Positions 18,839 to 28,629 of a stretch of 64,000 nt of DNA are shown here, one piece after another. Origin of the DNA: Hoeflea sp. (GTDB taxonomy: Bacteria > Pseudomonadota > Alphaproteobacteria > Rhizobiales > Rhizobiaceae); assembly GCF_014359905.1 (NCBI RefSeq), contig NZ_JACIYP010000012.1, positions 1 to 64,000 on the forward strand. Reading direction: 5' to 3'. The notes beneath the pieces are model-generated. The model saw nothing but the letters and a program-made list of their open reading frames with translations, made no database searches and was not told the DNA's origin. A program made the position numbers and the translations under genes. Positions within the stretch are counted from its first letter, which is position 1. Every line of letters starts with the position of its first letter.

Positions 18839-20368
18839 TCAAGCGCTGGCAGCCAATGTCCGGGCGAAGGTTTGCGCGATCGCGAGGACGGCGGCGTGAA
18901 TCGGACCGGCGGTCAGGCTGGGCATGACTGACGCGTCGACGACATAGAGATTGTCGAGCGACTTCAGCCTCAAATCCGAATTGACGACCGCCCCATCGTC
19001 CTTGCCCATCCTGCATGTGCCGCATGGATGGTGATGGGTAATGACGGCATTGGCAATGAAATCGTCGATCTCGGCGGTGGTGTTCAATGCTCCCGGCCTG
19101 AGTTCGCGCTCCCGCCATTCGGCGAGTTCGTCCGCCTGGCCGATCGTCCTTGCCGCGTCGAGTGCCGCGCGAAACAGCTTACGGTCATCGCCGGTTTGCA
19201 GGTAGGCCGGATCGATGATCAGCCTGTCCGCCAGTTCCGGGCCGCTGATCTGCAGGTGGCCGCGGCTGGTGGGATGGGTAATGCCGAAAAGCAGCGAATA
19301 TGCTGTTCCGGCATCGGGAGCCTGAAAGCGTTCGGAGACGATCGGTGCAACGCCGCAGCCCACGACGATCTGCGGCTGGCCGGTTGCGGTGAAGTCGCCG
19401 GCTCGCATATAGGCCATCGATTCGGAATGCTGCAGACGCGACGCGGGAAGATGCTTGCGGGTCGCATAGAGATTGCCGGCGCCAAGCAGGTGGTCCTGGA
19501 GATGGCGGCCGATATCCGGCATGTCGATCAGGCAATCGACGCCTGCGGTTTTGAGCGCGTCACTTGGTCCGATTCCCGAGCGCATAAGCAAGGCGGGGCT
19601 TTCCAGTGCCCCTGCGCAGAGTACGACCAGATCGGAAAAAACATCGATCGGTCCGTCGCGTCCGACCAGTTCGATCCGGCGGGCCCGGTTGCCGTCCATC
19701 GTGATTCGTCTGGCGCGGGCGCCGGTGAGAATCTCGAGATTGGCGCGGCCGCGAACCTCCGGCGTAAGCCAGGCATCCGCAACCGTCACGCGTCGCCCCT
19801 TGCGAATGTTCAGCGAGTTCGGAGTGACGCCGATCATCCGGCCGTCATTATGGCCGTCGAGGCGCGGCAGCCCAAGCGCGGCGCCTGCTTCGATGAAGGC
19901 GCGGGCAAGCGGACTCACCTCTTCGCCCGGCCGGTATATCGGCAAGGGACCGGCCTCGGGGTCTTTTTTCTCATCGCTGCTCGAGCGGTCTTCGATGGCT
20001 CTGAAGGCAGATTGGAGTTCATCCCAACCCCATCGGGAATCACCGGTCGCCTCCACCCAGGCTTGGAAATCCCCAGGATGTCCGCGCATGTAGCCCATCG
20101 CATGCAGGCAACTCGATCCGCCAATCATTCGTCCGCGTGCCCAGTGATGCACCCGGCCTGCGGTCCCGGCCTGCGGCTCTGTCCGGTAGTCCCAATCATA
20201 GCTGCGGCCCTGCAATGCGGGCCAGGCAGCGGGATTCCAGATATCCGGGTCGGTCGCTTCCTCGCCGGCTTCGATCAGGAGGACGCGCCGCGTGGGCTCC
20301 TCGCTCAGTTGTGCCGCCAGCAACGCGCCTGCGGAGCCGCCGCCGATGATGGCGATATCAGTGTTCAT
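18839..20368 (-). CDS. GMC oxidoreductase, probable pyridoxine 4-oxidase
   Basis: FAD motif IIGGGSAGALLAAQL; DPDIWNPAAWPALQGRSYDWDYRT, GGSSCLHAMGYMRGHPGDFQAWVEATGD and HHHPCGTCRMGKDDGAVV match the Mesorhizobium loti pyridoxine 4-oxidase as I remember it. Adjacent to B6 catabolic genes. Confidence 0.8.
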   Translation of the reverse strand: MNTDIAIIGGGSAGALLAAQLSEEPTRRVLLIEAGEEATDPDIWNPAAWPALQGRSYDWDYRTEPQAGTAGRVHHWARGRMIGGSSCLHAMGYMRGHPGDFQAWVEATGDSRWGWDELQSAFRAIEDRSSSDEKKDPEAGPLPIYRPGEEVSPLARAFIEAGAALGLPRLDGHNDGRMIGVTPNSLNIRKGRRVTVADAWLTPEVRGRANLEILTGARARRITMDGNRARRIELVGRDGPIDVFSDLVVLCAGALESPALLMRSGIGPSDALKTAGVDCLIDMPDIGRHLQDHLLGAGNLYATRKHLPASRLQHSESMAYMRAGDFTATGQPQIVVGCGVAPIVSERFQAPDAGTAYSLLFGITHPTSRGHLQISGPELADRLIIDPAYLQTGDDRKLFRAALDAARTIGQADELAEWRERELRPGALNTTAEIDDFIANAVITHHHPCGTCRMGKDDGAVVNSDLRLKSLDNLYVVDASVMPSLTAGPIHAAVLAIAQTFARTLAASA

Positions 20369-20557
20369 TTGGTTTCCGGGACTGCCGACCTTCATCATCA
20401 TACCTCTTGACGTTCTCTCGTTTCGAACCGGAGGAAACCGGGACCGGTGAACCCGGTTCCCGACGCAGTGGTCCCACTCATTGGAATGTGGTCACACGGT
20501 CTCTGGTTTCGACATCCCGGCATGGGCTCATCCTGTTGAATGATCGGTCGCAGAAGG

Positions 20558-21229
20558 TCAGTTGGCGCTGTCCATGGATTCCTTGGCAGCGGCCATGGCC
20601 TTCAGAATGTGTTTTCTCGAGGCCTTTCGGGCGGCCTTTTCATCGCCGGCGGCGATCGATTCATAAATCTCCTTCATTTCGGCAAGGCTTCTTAGTGCCC
20701 TTCCTTCCAGAGACATCGAACGCGCTCTGAAGAAGCTGATCCGGGCCACCAGACCGCGGTGAAGTTCCTCGAGAATAGGGTTTCCGCAATTGGCAAGAAT
20801 GATCGAATAGAAGTCCGCCGCGGCCGTGAGCCGAGCGAGGCTGTTGTTGCTGGATGCCGCTTCAGCGAAAGCGGAAAGGGCCTTTTCGAGCTCCAGCAAC
20901 TGGTCCTTGGCAATCCGCTGGGAACATCGCCCGACAGCCTCGACTTCCAGCAGTTCCCGGGCTTCGTAGATTGCCGTCATGTCTTCCCAGGTGAGTGCGG
21001 GTATCGACGGGCCCCGGTTGGGCACGAGGTCGATCAGGCGTTCCGCCGCGAGACTCCGCAACGCTTCGCGCAAGGACGGCCGACTGATGCCGAGTTGCAC
21101 GCACAATTGGCTTTCGATGAGCCGGCTGCCGGGTTCGAAAACGCCGGAGAAAATCGCCAGCCTCAGCTTGTCGACAGTCTCCTGCTGCACCGTACGCGGC
21201 AAAATCCTTAGATCCATCTCTGGCGGCAT
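20558..21229 (-). CDS. GntR family regulator with FCD domain, probable regulator of B6 catabolism
   Basis: QQETVDKLRLAIFSGVFEPGSRLIESQLCVQLGISRPSLREALRSLAAERLIDLVPNRG wHTH plus helical C-terminal domain. Start taken as MPPEMDLRI; the upstream part of the track ORF is antisense to the hydrolase gene. Confidence 0.88.
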   Translation of the reverse strand: MPPEMDLRILPRTVQQETVDKLRLAIFSGVFEPGSRLIESQLCVQLGISRPSLREALRSLAAERLIDLVPNRGPSIPALTWEDMTAIYEARELLEVEAVGRCSQRIAKDQLLELEKALSAFAEAASSNNSLARLTAAADFYSIILANCGNPILEELHRGLVARISFFRARSMSLEGRALRSLAEMKEIYESIAAGDEKAARKASRKHILKAMAAAKESMDSAN

Positions 21230-21335
21230 CTTTTTGATCTCACGATTTGAGGGTCGCAACCTGAAGCAACATACGCGACCGCGCGCGAATTTGACAGCAG
21301 GAAGATCTATTCTGTCAACACGTAAGATTGAAAGA

Positions 21336-21346
21336 ATGTCTGACAA
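21336..21346. promoter_or_regulatory. Candidate FCD-GntR operator ATGTCTGACAA
   Basis: Palindromic core GTC-T-GAC, like the GTCNGAC core of FadR-type operators, in the divergent gntR/hydrolase intergenic region. Confidence 0.45.
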
Positions 21347-21370
21347 TCGGGTTGACCTCTGACTGTTTTG

Positions 21371-21397
21371 TGTCATGCTTTCAACACGAGCATGACA
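21371..21397. promoter_or_regulatory. Perfect 9-bp inverted repeat TGTCATGCT-N9-AGCATGACA
   Basis: Read directly; ends 18 bp upstream of the hydrolase ATG at 21416. Confidence 0.5.
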
Positions 21398-21415
21398 GAA
21401 CGGGGTTTGAAACAC

Positions 21416-22246
21416 ATGGCGACAGTCGCCTCTTTCGATGGCATGAACATGCACCGTATCAACGCCGGCCGCATCAGCTTGAATGTCCGTCAGGCCGGCG
21501 CCGGCCCGCTGATGCTGTTCTTCCACGGCATTACCGCAAACTCGGCTGTCTTCGCGCCCCTGATGGCCCGGCTTTCGGATCGCTTCACGACTGTTGCGGT
21601 CGACCAGAGAGGCCACGGCCTCAGCGACAAGCCGGAAAGCGGCTATGAGGCGGCTGATTTCGCCGACGACATTGCCGCACTGATCCGTGCACTCGACCGC
21701 GGCCCGGCCATTCTGGTGGGGCACTCCCTCGGTTCGCGGAATTCGGTGACCGCCGCTGCGAAATATCCCGACCTTGTCCGCTCGGTCGTGGCGATGGATT
21801 TCACGCCTTACATCGAGACCGAGGTGTTCGATGCGCTGGAAGCGCGTGTGAATGCGGGCGACCAGCTGTTCAAGGACGTGGAGACGGTGGAGGCCTACCT
21901 GGCCGGCCGCTATCCGAACATACCGGCGCCCGCCATCAGGATCCGGGCGGAGAGCGGTTACCATCCGGTTGAAGGCGGCCTTCGTCCGCTGGCGTCGCCG
22001 GCCGCCATGGCTCAGATTGCGAAGGGGCTGCGATCAGACCTGACGCAAGCCTATCGGGACGTGCGAAAGCCCGTCCTCATTGTCCGCGGCGGAGAGAGCA
22101 GGCTGGTTTCGGCCGAGGCGCTGGCGAAGACAAGCGGGCTTCGCCCCGACCTTCCCGTCGTCGTCGTTCCGGGAGCAGATCACTATGTCAACGAGGTTTC
22201 CCCCGACATCACCTTGAAAGCCATCACAAATTTCATCGATGCCTGA
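21416..22246 (+). CDS. Alpha/beta hydrolase, probable (E)-2-(acetamidomethylene)succinate (AAMS) hydrolase
   Basis: ISLNVRQAGAGPLMLFFHGITANSAVF, RFTTVAVDQRGHGLSDKPESGYEA, GHSLGSRNSVTAAAKYPDLVRSVVAMDFTPYIETE, VVVVPGADHYVNEVSPDITLKAITNFIDA. Near-collinear with remembered M. loti AAMS amidohydrolase. Confidence 0.88.
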   Translation: MATVASFDGMNMHRINAGRISLNVRQAGAGPLMLFFHGITANSAVFAPLMARLSDRFTTVAVDQRGHGLSDKPESGYEAADFADDIAALIRALDRGPAILVGHSLGSRNSVTAAAKYPDLVRSVVAMDFTPYIETEVFDALEARVNAGDQLFKDVETVEAYLAGRYPNIPAPAIRIRAESGYHPVEGGLRPLASPAAMAQIAKGLRSDLTQAYRDVRKPVLIVRGGESRLVSAEALAKTSGLRPDLPVVVVPGADHYVNEVSPDITLKAITNFIDA

Positions 22247-22289
22247 CGGCGCGAATGCCGTCTTCGTATAATCAGCAGGAACTGAGAAT

Positions 22290-23429
22290 ATGGCCAATTT
22301 GAACAAGACATCTGGAAAGGCGCTTCGCGCCGAGGTCGCTGGCGCCGGCTTTGCCGGCCTGACAGCCGCTATTGCCCTGAGGCAGAATGGTTGGGACGTC
22401 ACGCTGCACGAGAAGGACTCCGAGCTCCGCGCTTTCGGCGCCGGCATCTATCTGTGGCACAACGGTCTTCGTGTGCTCGAAGGCGTCGATGCGCTTGAGG
22501 ATGTCCTCGAAGGTTCCCATACGCCGCCGACCTACGAGACGTGGATGCACAACAAGTCGGTCTCCAAGGAGACGTTCAATGGCTTGCCCTGGCGGGTTAT
22601 GACCCGGAGCCATCTGCACAATGCCCTGGTCAAGCGTGCCCGGGACGTGGGCGTCAACATGCGCGTCAATTCCGAAGCCGTTTCGGCCGACCCGGAGGGC
22701 CGCCTGACGCTTAACTCCGGAGAGGTTATCGAGGCCGATCTGATCGTCGGAGCCGACGGCGTGGGCTCCAAGGTCAGGGACTCGATCGGCTTCGAGCAGG
22801 ATCGCTGGGTGTCGACCGACGGCATCATCCGGCTGATCGTGCCGCGGATGAAGAAAGAGCTCGGCGACGGCGAGTGGGACAACACCATCGACATGTGGAA
22901 CTTCGAGCCGCGCGTGCAGCGTATTCTGTATTCGCCCTGCAACGAAAACGAACTCTATCTCGGCCTCATGGCGCCGGCCGCCGATCCCCGCGGATCGAAG
23001 GTGCCGCTCGATCTCGAAGTCTGGGTAGAGATGTTCCCGTTCCTCGAGCCGTGCCTTGCTGAAGCCGCCAAGCTGGAAACGGCCCGCTACGACAAGTACG
23101 CCACCACGAAACTTGATAGCTGGGTGCGGGGCAAGGTTGCTCTCGTGGGTGATTCCGCTCACGCCATGTGCCCGGCCCTGGCGCAGGGCGCGGGTTGCGC
23201 AATGGTCAACGCCTTCAGTCTGGCCCAGGACCTCGCGGAACAGTCTTCCGTCGAAGATGCGCTGGTTTCCTGGGAGAAGCGCATTCGTCCGATCACGGAC
23301 AACACTCAGGCGCTTTCGGGTGAATATGCGGCAAACCGCTCGCTCTCGAAGGGCAACATGTTCACCACCGCGGCTCTCCAGGCCGCCCGCTACGACCCGA
23401 TCCGCCGCGTGTATTCATGGCCCCAGTAA
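22290..23429 (+). CDS. FAD-dependent monooxygenase, probable 2-methyl-3-hydroxypyridine-5-carboxylate oxygenase (MHPCO)
   Basis: MANLNKTSGKALRAEVAGAGFAGLTAAIALRQNGWDVTLHEKDSELRAFGAGIYLWHNGLRVLEG...YETWMHNKSVSKETFNGLPWRVMTRSHLHNALV; MWNFEPRVQRILYSPCNENELYLGLMAPAADPRGS. Very close to remembered M. loti MHPCO. Confidence 0.92.
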   Translation: MANLNKTSGKALRAEVAGAGFAGLTAAIALRQNGWDVTLHEKDSELRAFGAGIYLWHNGLRVLEGVDALEDVLEGSHTPPTYETWMHNKSVSKETFNGLPWRVMTRSHLHNALVKRARDVGVNMRVNSEAVSADPEGRLTLNSGEVIEADLIVGADGVGSKVRDSIGFEQDRWVSTDGIIRLIVPRMKKELGDGEWDNTIDMWNFEPRVQRILYSPCNENELYLGLMAPAADPRGSKVPLDLEVWVEMFPFLEPCLAEAAKLETARYDKYATTKLDSWVRGKVALVGDSAHAMCPALAQGAGCAMVNAFSLAQDLAEQSSVEDALVSWEKRIRPITDNTQALSGEYAANRSLSKGNMFTTAALQAARYDPIRRVYSWPQ

Positions 23430-23496
23430 GGGCAGGAAAGACGGTCAAAAGAACACTTGTGCGTGCACGCGACTGCACGCTCTTACGGAGACAAAA

Positions 23497-24084
23497 ATGA
23501 CTCATTCGGCCGAAGTTGAAAAAAGCTATGATGTGCGTGGCTGGTACTCGAGCGTTCAGGAAGTCCGCCACGACGGCGGGGAGCCTGGCGCGACCCTCGT
23601 GAAGGTTGCGGTTGGCGTCATCATCCGCAACCCGTATGTCGGGACGTACTCCGCAGACCTGTCCAGGCTCACGGACCCCAGTGCGGCCATCGGTCATGCG
23701 CTGGGTGAGCGGGCCATCGCGCTTCTGGCCGGCCGGCCGGCCGAAAGCTACGGCAAGGGCGGCATCGCCGGCGTGTCCGGCGAGCAGGAACATGTCGTCG
23801 CTGCGATCACCACTGTCTTCGGAAACCCGTTGCGGGAGCAGGTCGGCGGCGGCAAGGCCTGGATCTCGTCAGTGAGCAAGGTTGCCAGTGCCGGCGCGTC
23901 CATCGATATCCCGCTCGCGCACAAGGATGAACTCTACATCCGCTCCCATTATGACGCCATCACCTTCTCCGTCCCGGATGGTCCGCGGCCGAATGAAATC
24001 CTGATATGTGTCGGCGTTGCAAGTGGTCCGCGCGTTCATGAGCGGGTGGGTGGCAAGACTGTCGCCGAACTCGCCACCGCATAA
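23497..24084 (+). CDS. DUF1185 ('amino acid synthesis') family protein
   Basis: NPYVGTYSADLSRL, SYGKGGIAGVSGEQEH, YIRSHYDAITFSVPDGPRPNEILICVGVASGPRVHERVGG. Start at 23497 (MTHSAEVEKSYD), not the track start. Confidence 0.85.
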   Translation: MTHSAEVEKSYDVRGWYSSVQEVRHDGGEPGATLVKVAVGVIIRNPYVGTYSADLSRLTDPSAAIGHALGERAIALLAGRPAESYGKGGIAGVSGEQEHVVAAITTVFGNPLREQVGGGKAWISSVSKVASAGASIDIPLAHKDELYIRSHYDAITFSVPDGPRPNEILICVGVASGPRVHERVGGKTVAELATA

Positions 24085-24118
24085 TGACCCGACACCCAAT
24101 GACAGAAGGAAGCACTCC

Positions 24119-24577
24119 ATGCCTCTGAACATAAAAGACCTCAAGATCACCTCCACGGATTTCCAGCCGCTCGGAATGCTGCGGGACGAGCACGCCGGCG
24201 ACAAGGGCAATGTTCTGCCCAAGCTGACGATCAGCGGAGTCCCCGAAGGCACCAAGGAACTGGCGCTCATCTGCCATGATCCCGACGCCCCCTTGCCCCA
24301 GGGCTTCACTCACTGGACTGTCTACGGCATCGATCCGTCGGCGACCGATCTTTCGGATGCCCAGGAAAAATACCGTGTCGGCCCGAATGGTGCAGGCCAC
24401 ATGCAGTACTACGGCCCGCAGCCTCCGGCCGGTCACGGCAAGCATCACTACTATTTCTGGATCTACGCTCTGGATACGACGGTCGACGGCACTCCCACCC
24501 GGGAAGAGTTTCTCGAAAAATACGCTGGCAACATCATCGAGCAAAACAGGATCGTCGGTCTTTACGAAAACCGGTGA
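24119..24577 (+). CDS. YbhB/YbcL-type Raf kinase inhibitor-like (PEBP) protein
   Basis: LALICHDPDAPLPQGFTHWTVYGIDPSATDL, GPQPPAGHGKHHYYFWIYALD. Confidence 0.88.
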   Translation: MPLNIKDLKITSTDFQPLGMLRDEHAGDKGNVLPKLTISGVPEGTKELALICHDPDAPLPQGFTHWTVYGIDPSATDLSDAQEKYRVGPNGAGHMQYYGPQPPAGHGKHHYYFWIYALDTTVDGTPTREEFLEKYAGNIIEQNRIVGLYENR

Positions 24578-24637
24578 AATGCAGGGTTTCGGCGCTGACA
24601 AATGCGCCGGAACCGCTGCGATTTGGGAGATCTCAAA

Positions 24638-25363
24638 ATGGATACCATCACTTCTGCTCAGCGGACCGTCTTCGAAGAGCTGGTAACGGCAACGAAGATC
24701 TTGTTGCATGAGGGAATTCTCGACACATTCGGGCATATCAGTGCGCGTGATCCCGAGGATCCCCAAGGCTTCTTTCTGGCTCAGAAGCTGGCCCCGAGCC
24801 ACATAACAATCGATGACATGCAGCGGTTCAATCTCGATGGCGAAACCTCGGACAACCGGCCGTCCTACCTCGAGCGTTATATCCACAGCGAGATCTACAA
24901 GGCACGGCCGGACGTCAATTGCGTGCTCCACAGCCATTCTCCGGCTGTGTTGCCGTATTGCTTCACCGATCAGCCGCTCAGGCCCGTCACCCACATGGGC
25001 GCGTTTCTCGGCGAATCCGTTCCCGTCTACGATATTCGCGACAAGCACGGCGACGAGACGGATCTCTTCGGCGGCGGTCCGGACGTTTGCGCCGATATCG
25101 CCGAAATCCTCGGCGATCAGCCCGTCGTTCTCATGGCCCGCCACGGCATCGTCAATGTCGGCTCTTCCGTTCGCCAGGTGGTGTTCCGGGCATTCTATAC
25201 CGAACAGGAGGCGGCCGCGCAGACGGCCGGCCTGCAAATCGGCACCATCAAGTATCTCACCCCCGGCGAGATCAGGACGGCCGGCAAGCTGGTCGGCGCC
25301 CAGATCGACCGCGGCTGGGACCACTGGACGATGCGCCTACGGCAGGCAGGCCTGATGAGCTAG
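24638..25363 (+). CDS. Class II aldolase/adducin family protein, probable 3-hydroxy-2-methylpyridine-4,5-dicarboxylate 4-decarboxylase
   Basis: [46 protein letters not shown]. Assigned to this step because this enzyme is of the class II aldolase family in the known pathway. Confidence 0.75.
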   Translation: MDTITSAQRTVFEELVTATKILLHEGILDTFGHISARDPEDPQGFFLAQKLAPSHITIDDMQRFNLDGETSDNRPSYLERYIHSEIYKARPDVNCVLHSHSPAVLPYCFTDQPLRPVTHMGAFLGESVPVYDIRDKHGDETDLFGGGPDVCADIAEILGDQPVVLMARHGIVNVGSSVRQVVFRAFYTEQEAAAQTAGLQIGTIKYLTPGEIRTAGKLVGAQIDRGWDHWTMRLRQAGLMS

Positions 25364-25471
25364 TGCCGAAAGGCCTTTGAAGACATCTGGCGACCTTGGC
25401 TCCGGCCGGGGTTGCCGGGACCGAACCAGACAGATCCTGATGACAGGTCGTCAGGCGAAAGCAAAGAAACC

Positions 25472-27100
25472 ATGTCGAACGCCGATAGCTATGACTACAT
25501 CATCGTTGGAGCCGGATCGGCTGGCTGTGTGCTTGCCCACAGGCTGAGCGCGGATCCGAAGTGCTCCGTGTTGCTGCTCGAGGCTGGAAGCTGGGACCGG
25601 GATCCGATGATTCACATCCCGCTCGGATGGGGAAAAATCCTTACCGAGCGGCGCCACGACTGGATGTATTTCTGCGAACCTGAAGAAAATGTGGGCGGCC
25701 GCAGCGTCGAGTGCGCCCGCGGAAAAGTCATTGGCGGCTCGTCCTCGACAAATGCGATGGCCTATGTGCGGGGCAACCGCGGAGACTACGACCGGTGGGC
25801 GGCCAACGGACTGAGCGACTGGTCTTACGATCAGGTTCTGCCTTATTTCCGCAAGCAGGAAACCTGGGAGGGCGGCGCGAACAGCTACCGTGGCGGCTCC
25901 GGTCCGCTCAATGTCCAGCACTGCCGCTACAAGGACCCGCTGATCGATGCCTTCGCCGAGGCCAGCATACAGGCGGGCTATCCGCAGACGGACGATTACA
26001 ATGGCGAACAGCAGGAAGGCTTCAGCCGCCTGCAGATGACGATCTCCAAGGGGCGCCGCTCCTCGACGGCAACGGCCTATCTGCGTCCGGCCCTGAAGCG
26101 GCCCAACCTGACCGTCCTGACCAAAGCCATGGCCACGCGGATCGTGATGGAGGGCAGGCGCGCTTCCGGTGTGACGATCAACCACCAGGGCGGTGAACGG
26201 ACGGTGACGGCGCGCAGGGAAGTTCTTCTTGCCGGCGGTGTCATCAACACGCCGCAACTTCTGATGCTTTCGGGGGTGGGAGCGCCGGACGAACTCGCTC
26301 GGCATGGTATCGAGACGCGGGTCAACCTGCCGTCAGTCGGCAAGAACCTGCAGGATCACGTGTCGGTCATCCTGATGTACAGGCGCCGGGAACCCGGGCC
26401 GTTCCTCAAGAACATGCGCGCCGACCGGATCGGACTGGACTTCCTGAAGACCTACCTGACGGGGCGCGGCTTCTCCGCAGATGTTCCGGGCGGCGTCGTC
26501 GCCTTCCTGAAGAGCGCCCCCGACCGGCCCTTGCCCGACATACAACTCCTGTTCACCGCGGCTCCGCTCGCCGCCTGGCCCTATTTGGAGCCTTTCAAGG
26601 CGCCCTTCCAGGACGGATTTGCAACCCGCATCATCGCGACCCAGCCGGAAAGCCGCGGGTCGGTGAAACTGGCCTCGGCGGACCCGTTTGCGGCGCCCTT
26701 GATCCATCAGAATTTCCTCGCCTCTCCGAAAGACTGGGATTCCCTTCGCGCCGGTTTCAGGGTGGCCAGGGACCTCGCAGCTCAGCCCTCCATGAAGCCC
26801 TTTATCGAGGCCGAGTTCTTTCCGGGTCCCGATTGCGAGACCGACGAACAGATCGACGAACATATCCGCAAGACCTGCATCACCGTCCATCATCCTGCGG
26901 GCACCTGCCGCGCCGGAGACGATGCGGCCTCCGTCGTGGATCAGGACTTGCGCGTTCGCGGGGTGGATGGACTGAGGGTGGTCGATGCCTCCGTCATGCC
27001 CGATCTGGTCTGCGGAAACATCAATGCGGCCGTCATCATGATCGCCGAAAGAGCGGCCGATCTCATCGCAGTCTCAAACAAAGTCGGGGTAGCGGCATGA
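25472..27100 (+). CDS. GMC oxidoreductase, probable 4-pyridoxic acid dehydrogenase
   Basis: [94 protein letters not shown]. Pathway step inferred from context. Confidence 0.75.
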   Translation: MSNADSYDYIIVGAGSAGCVLAHRLSADPKCSVLLLEAGSWDRDPMIHIPLGWGKILTERRHDWMYFCEPEENVGGRSVECARGKVIGGSSSTNAMAYVRGNRGDYDRWAANGLSDWSYDQVLPYFRKQETWEGGANSYRGGSGPLNVQHCRYKDPLIDAFAEASIQAGYPQTDDYNGEQQEGFSRLQMTISKGRRSSTATAYLRPALKRPNLTVLTKAMATRIVMEGRRASGVTINHQGGERTVTARREVLLAGGVINTPQLLMLSGVGAPDELARHGIETRVNLPSVGKNLQDHVSVILMYRRREPGPFLKNMRADRIGLDFLKTYLTGRGFSADVPGGVVAFLKSAPDRPLPDIQLLFTAAPLAAWPYLEPFKAPFQDGFATRIIATQPESRGSVKLASADPFAAPLIHQNFLASPKDWDSLRAGFRVARDLAAQPSMKPFIEAEFFPGPDCETDEQIDEHIRKTCITVHHPAGTCRAGDDAASVVDQDLRVRGVDGLRVVDASVMPDLVCGNINAAVIMIAERAADLIAVSNKVGVAA

Positions 27101-28026
27101 TCAAGCGCGTGGCCATCATTGGTCTTGGTACGATGGGTCCGGGCATGGCCGCCCGTCTCGCCAGAGGCGGCATCGAGGTCGTAGCCTACGACATCGCCCC
27201 CGCCGCAATCGAACGCGCGCGGCCGATGCTGGAAGCAGCCGATGGCGTTCTCGACGCCCTGGGCATTACGGCGTCCGCCGACAGCGGTGGAACCGTGCGC
27301 CTGACCGATGACATCGAGGAGGCCGTGAGAGGCGCCGATCTCGTCATCGAGAACGTTCCAGAAAAGGAAGAGATCAAGGCCGAGGTCTACCGCAAGATCG
27401 AGGGTTTGATCGGCCCGGATACGATCGTTGCATCCGATACGTCTGGTATTCCGATCACCAGGTTGCAGGCGCATATCTCGAACCCGGCGCGCATGATCGG
27501 CATGCACTGGTCCAATCCTCCGCACATCATTCCGATGATCGAGGTCATCGGCGGTGAACAGACCGCGCCCGAAACGGTCGACACCATCCGCGACTTCATC
27601 CGCTCGCTCGGCCTGCTGCCGGTCTTGTTGAAGAAAGACGTACCGGGTTTCGTCGAAAACCGTGTGCTCTACGCATTGCTGCGCGAGGTCGTTGACCTGG
27701 TCGAGCGCGGCGTGATCGAGCCGGAGGACATCGACACCTGCGTATCCTGGGGCATCGGCTACAAGCTCGCCGTGGTCGGTCCCATGGCGCTTCTCGATAT
27801 GGCCGGCATGGACATCTACCATTCTGTCTCCTCCTTCCTGAATGCCGATCTCGCCGACCGCAAGGACGTGGCGCCGCTGGTGAACGCGCAGATGGCGGCC
27901 GGCAAGCTCGGCATCAAATCCGGCGAGGGCATCTATTCCTATACGCCCGAAACCATCGCCAAACTGCAGCCCGACCGCGCGCGCAAGCTCGTTGCAATCC
28001 GCCGCATTCTCGAGGGAGGCGAATAG
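27097..28026 (+). CDS. 3-hydroxyacyl-CoA dehydrogenase family protein, probable 5-formyl-3-hydroxy-2-methylpyridine-4-carboxylate 5-dehydrogenase
   Basis: [98 protein letters not shown] overlap with the preceding gene. Confidence 0.8.
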   Translation: MIKRVAIIGLGTMGPGMAARLARGGIEVVAYDIAPAAIERARPMLEAADGVLDALGITASADSGGTVRLTDDIEEAVRGADLVIENVPEKEEIKAEVYRKIEGLIGPDTIVASDTSGIPITRLQAHISNPARMIGMHWSNPPHIIPMIEVIGGEQTAPETVDTIRDFIRSLGLLPVLLKKDVPGFVENRVLYALLREVVDLVERGVIEPEDIDTCVSWGIGYKLAVVGPMALLDMAGMDIYHSVSSFLNADLADRKDVAPLVNAQMAAGKLGIKSGEGIYSYTPETIAKLQPDRARKLVAIRRILEGGE

Positions 28027-28059
28027 GACCATGCAACCCCACCGGACAGATTATTCCAG

Positions 28060-28629
28060 ATGGCTCTCGCTCTCGGCGACGCTGCCGCTGTCCGGCAAAC
28101 CGGCCGGGAGTATGCGGACATGAGCGAAAGCCGCATTCTGCGCGCCGAGGCCTTGGTCGTCCGGCTGATCGGGATCCTGCTGGGGCTTGGTCTGCTCGCC
28201 ATGGTCTTCGTCAACGTGGCCAATGCGGCGGGGCGATACAGCGGGCTGTTCGGGCTGGTCGGCGCGGACGAACTGCTGGTCTACGGGATGATCTGGATCG
28301 TCATGCTGGGCGCCATCCTCGCCGCGCGGGACCGCGACCACCTGTCGATCAATTTGCTGCCCTCGGCGATGAAGGGCCGTCCGGCCGCCGCCCTGCAAGT
28401 CGCGATTGATGTCGCCACCGTCACCGTCTCCGCCTTCATCGCCTGGCACAGCTTCAACTTCATCGAGCGCATAGCCGGTTTGAACCAGTCGAGCATGGGA
28501 CTGGGCATTCCGATGATCGTTCCGCATTCCGCAATCCTGGTGGGTTTCACCGGCATCGCCGCAGTGACGGCGCTGCTGACGATCGTGGATATTGCCCGCT
28601 TCGCCCGGGCTGAAGGAGCGATCGATTGA
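28060..28629 (+). CDS. dctQ: TRAP transporter small permease (DctQ family)
   Basis: FVNVANAAGRYSGLFGLVGADELLVYGMIWIVMLGAILAARDRDHLSINLLP. Actual start may be 28120 (MSESRILR). Confidence 0.85.
   Translation: MALALGDAAAVRQTGREYADMSESRILRAEALVVRLIGILLGLGLLAMVFVNVANAAGRYSGLFGLVGADELLVYGMIWIVMLGAILAARDRDHLSINLLPSAMKGRPAAALQVAIDVATVTVSAFIAWHSFNFIERIAGLNQSSMGLGIPMIVPHSAILVGFTGIAAVTALLTIVDIARFARAEGAID

Noticed and set aside
23960-25324. 454-aa minus-strand ORF
   Set aside because: Antisense to PEBP and class II aldolase genes.
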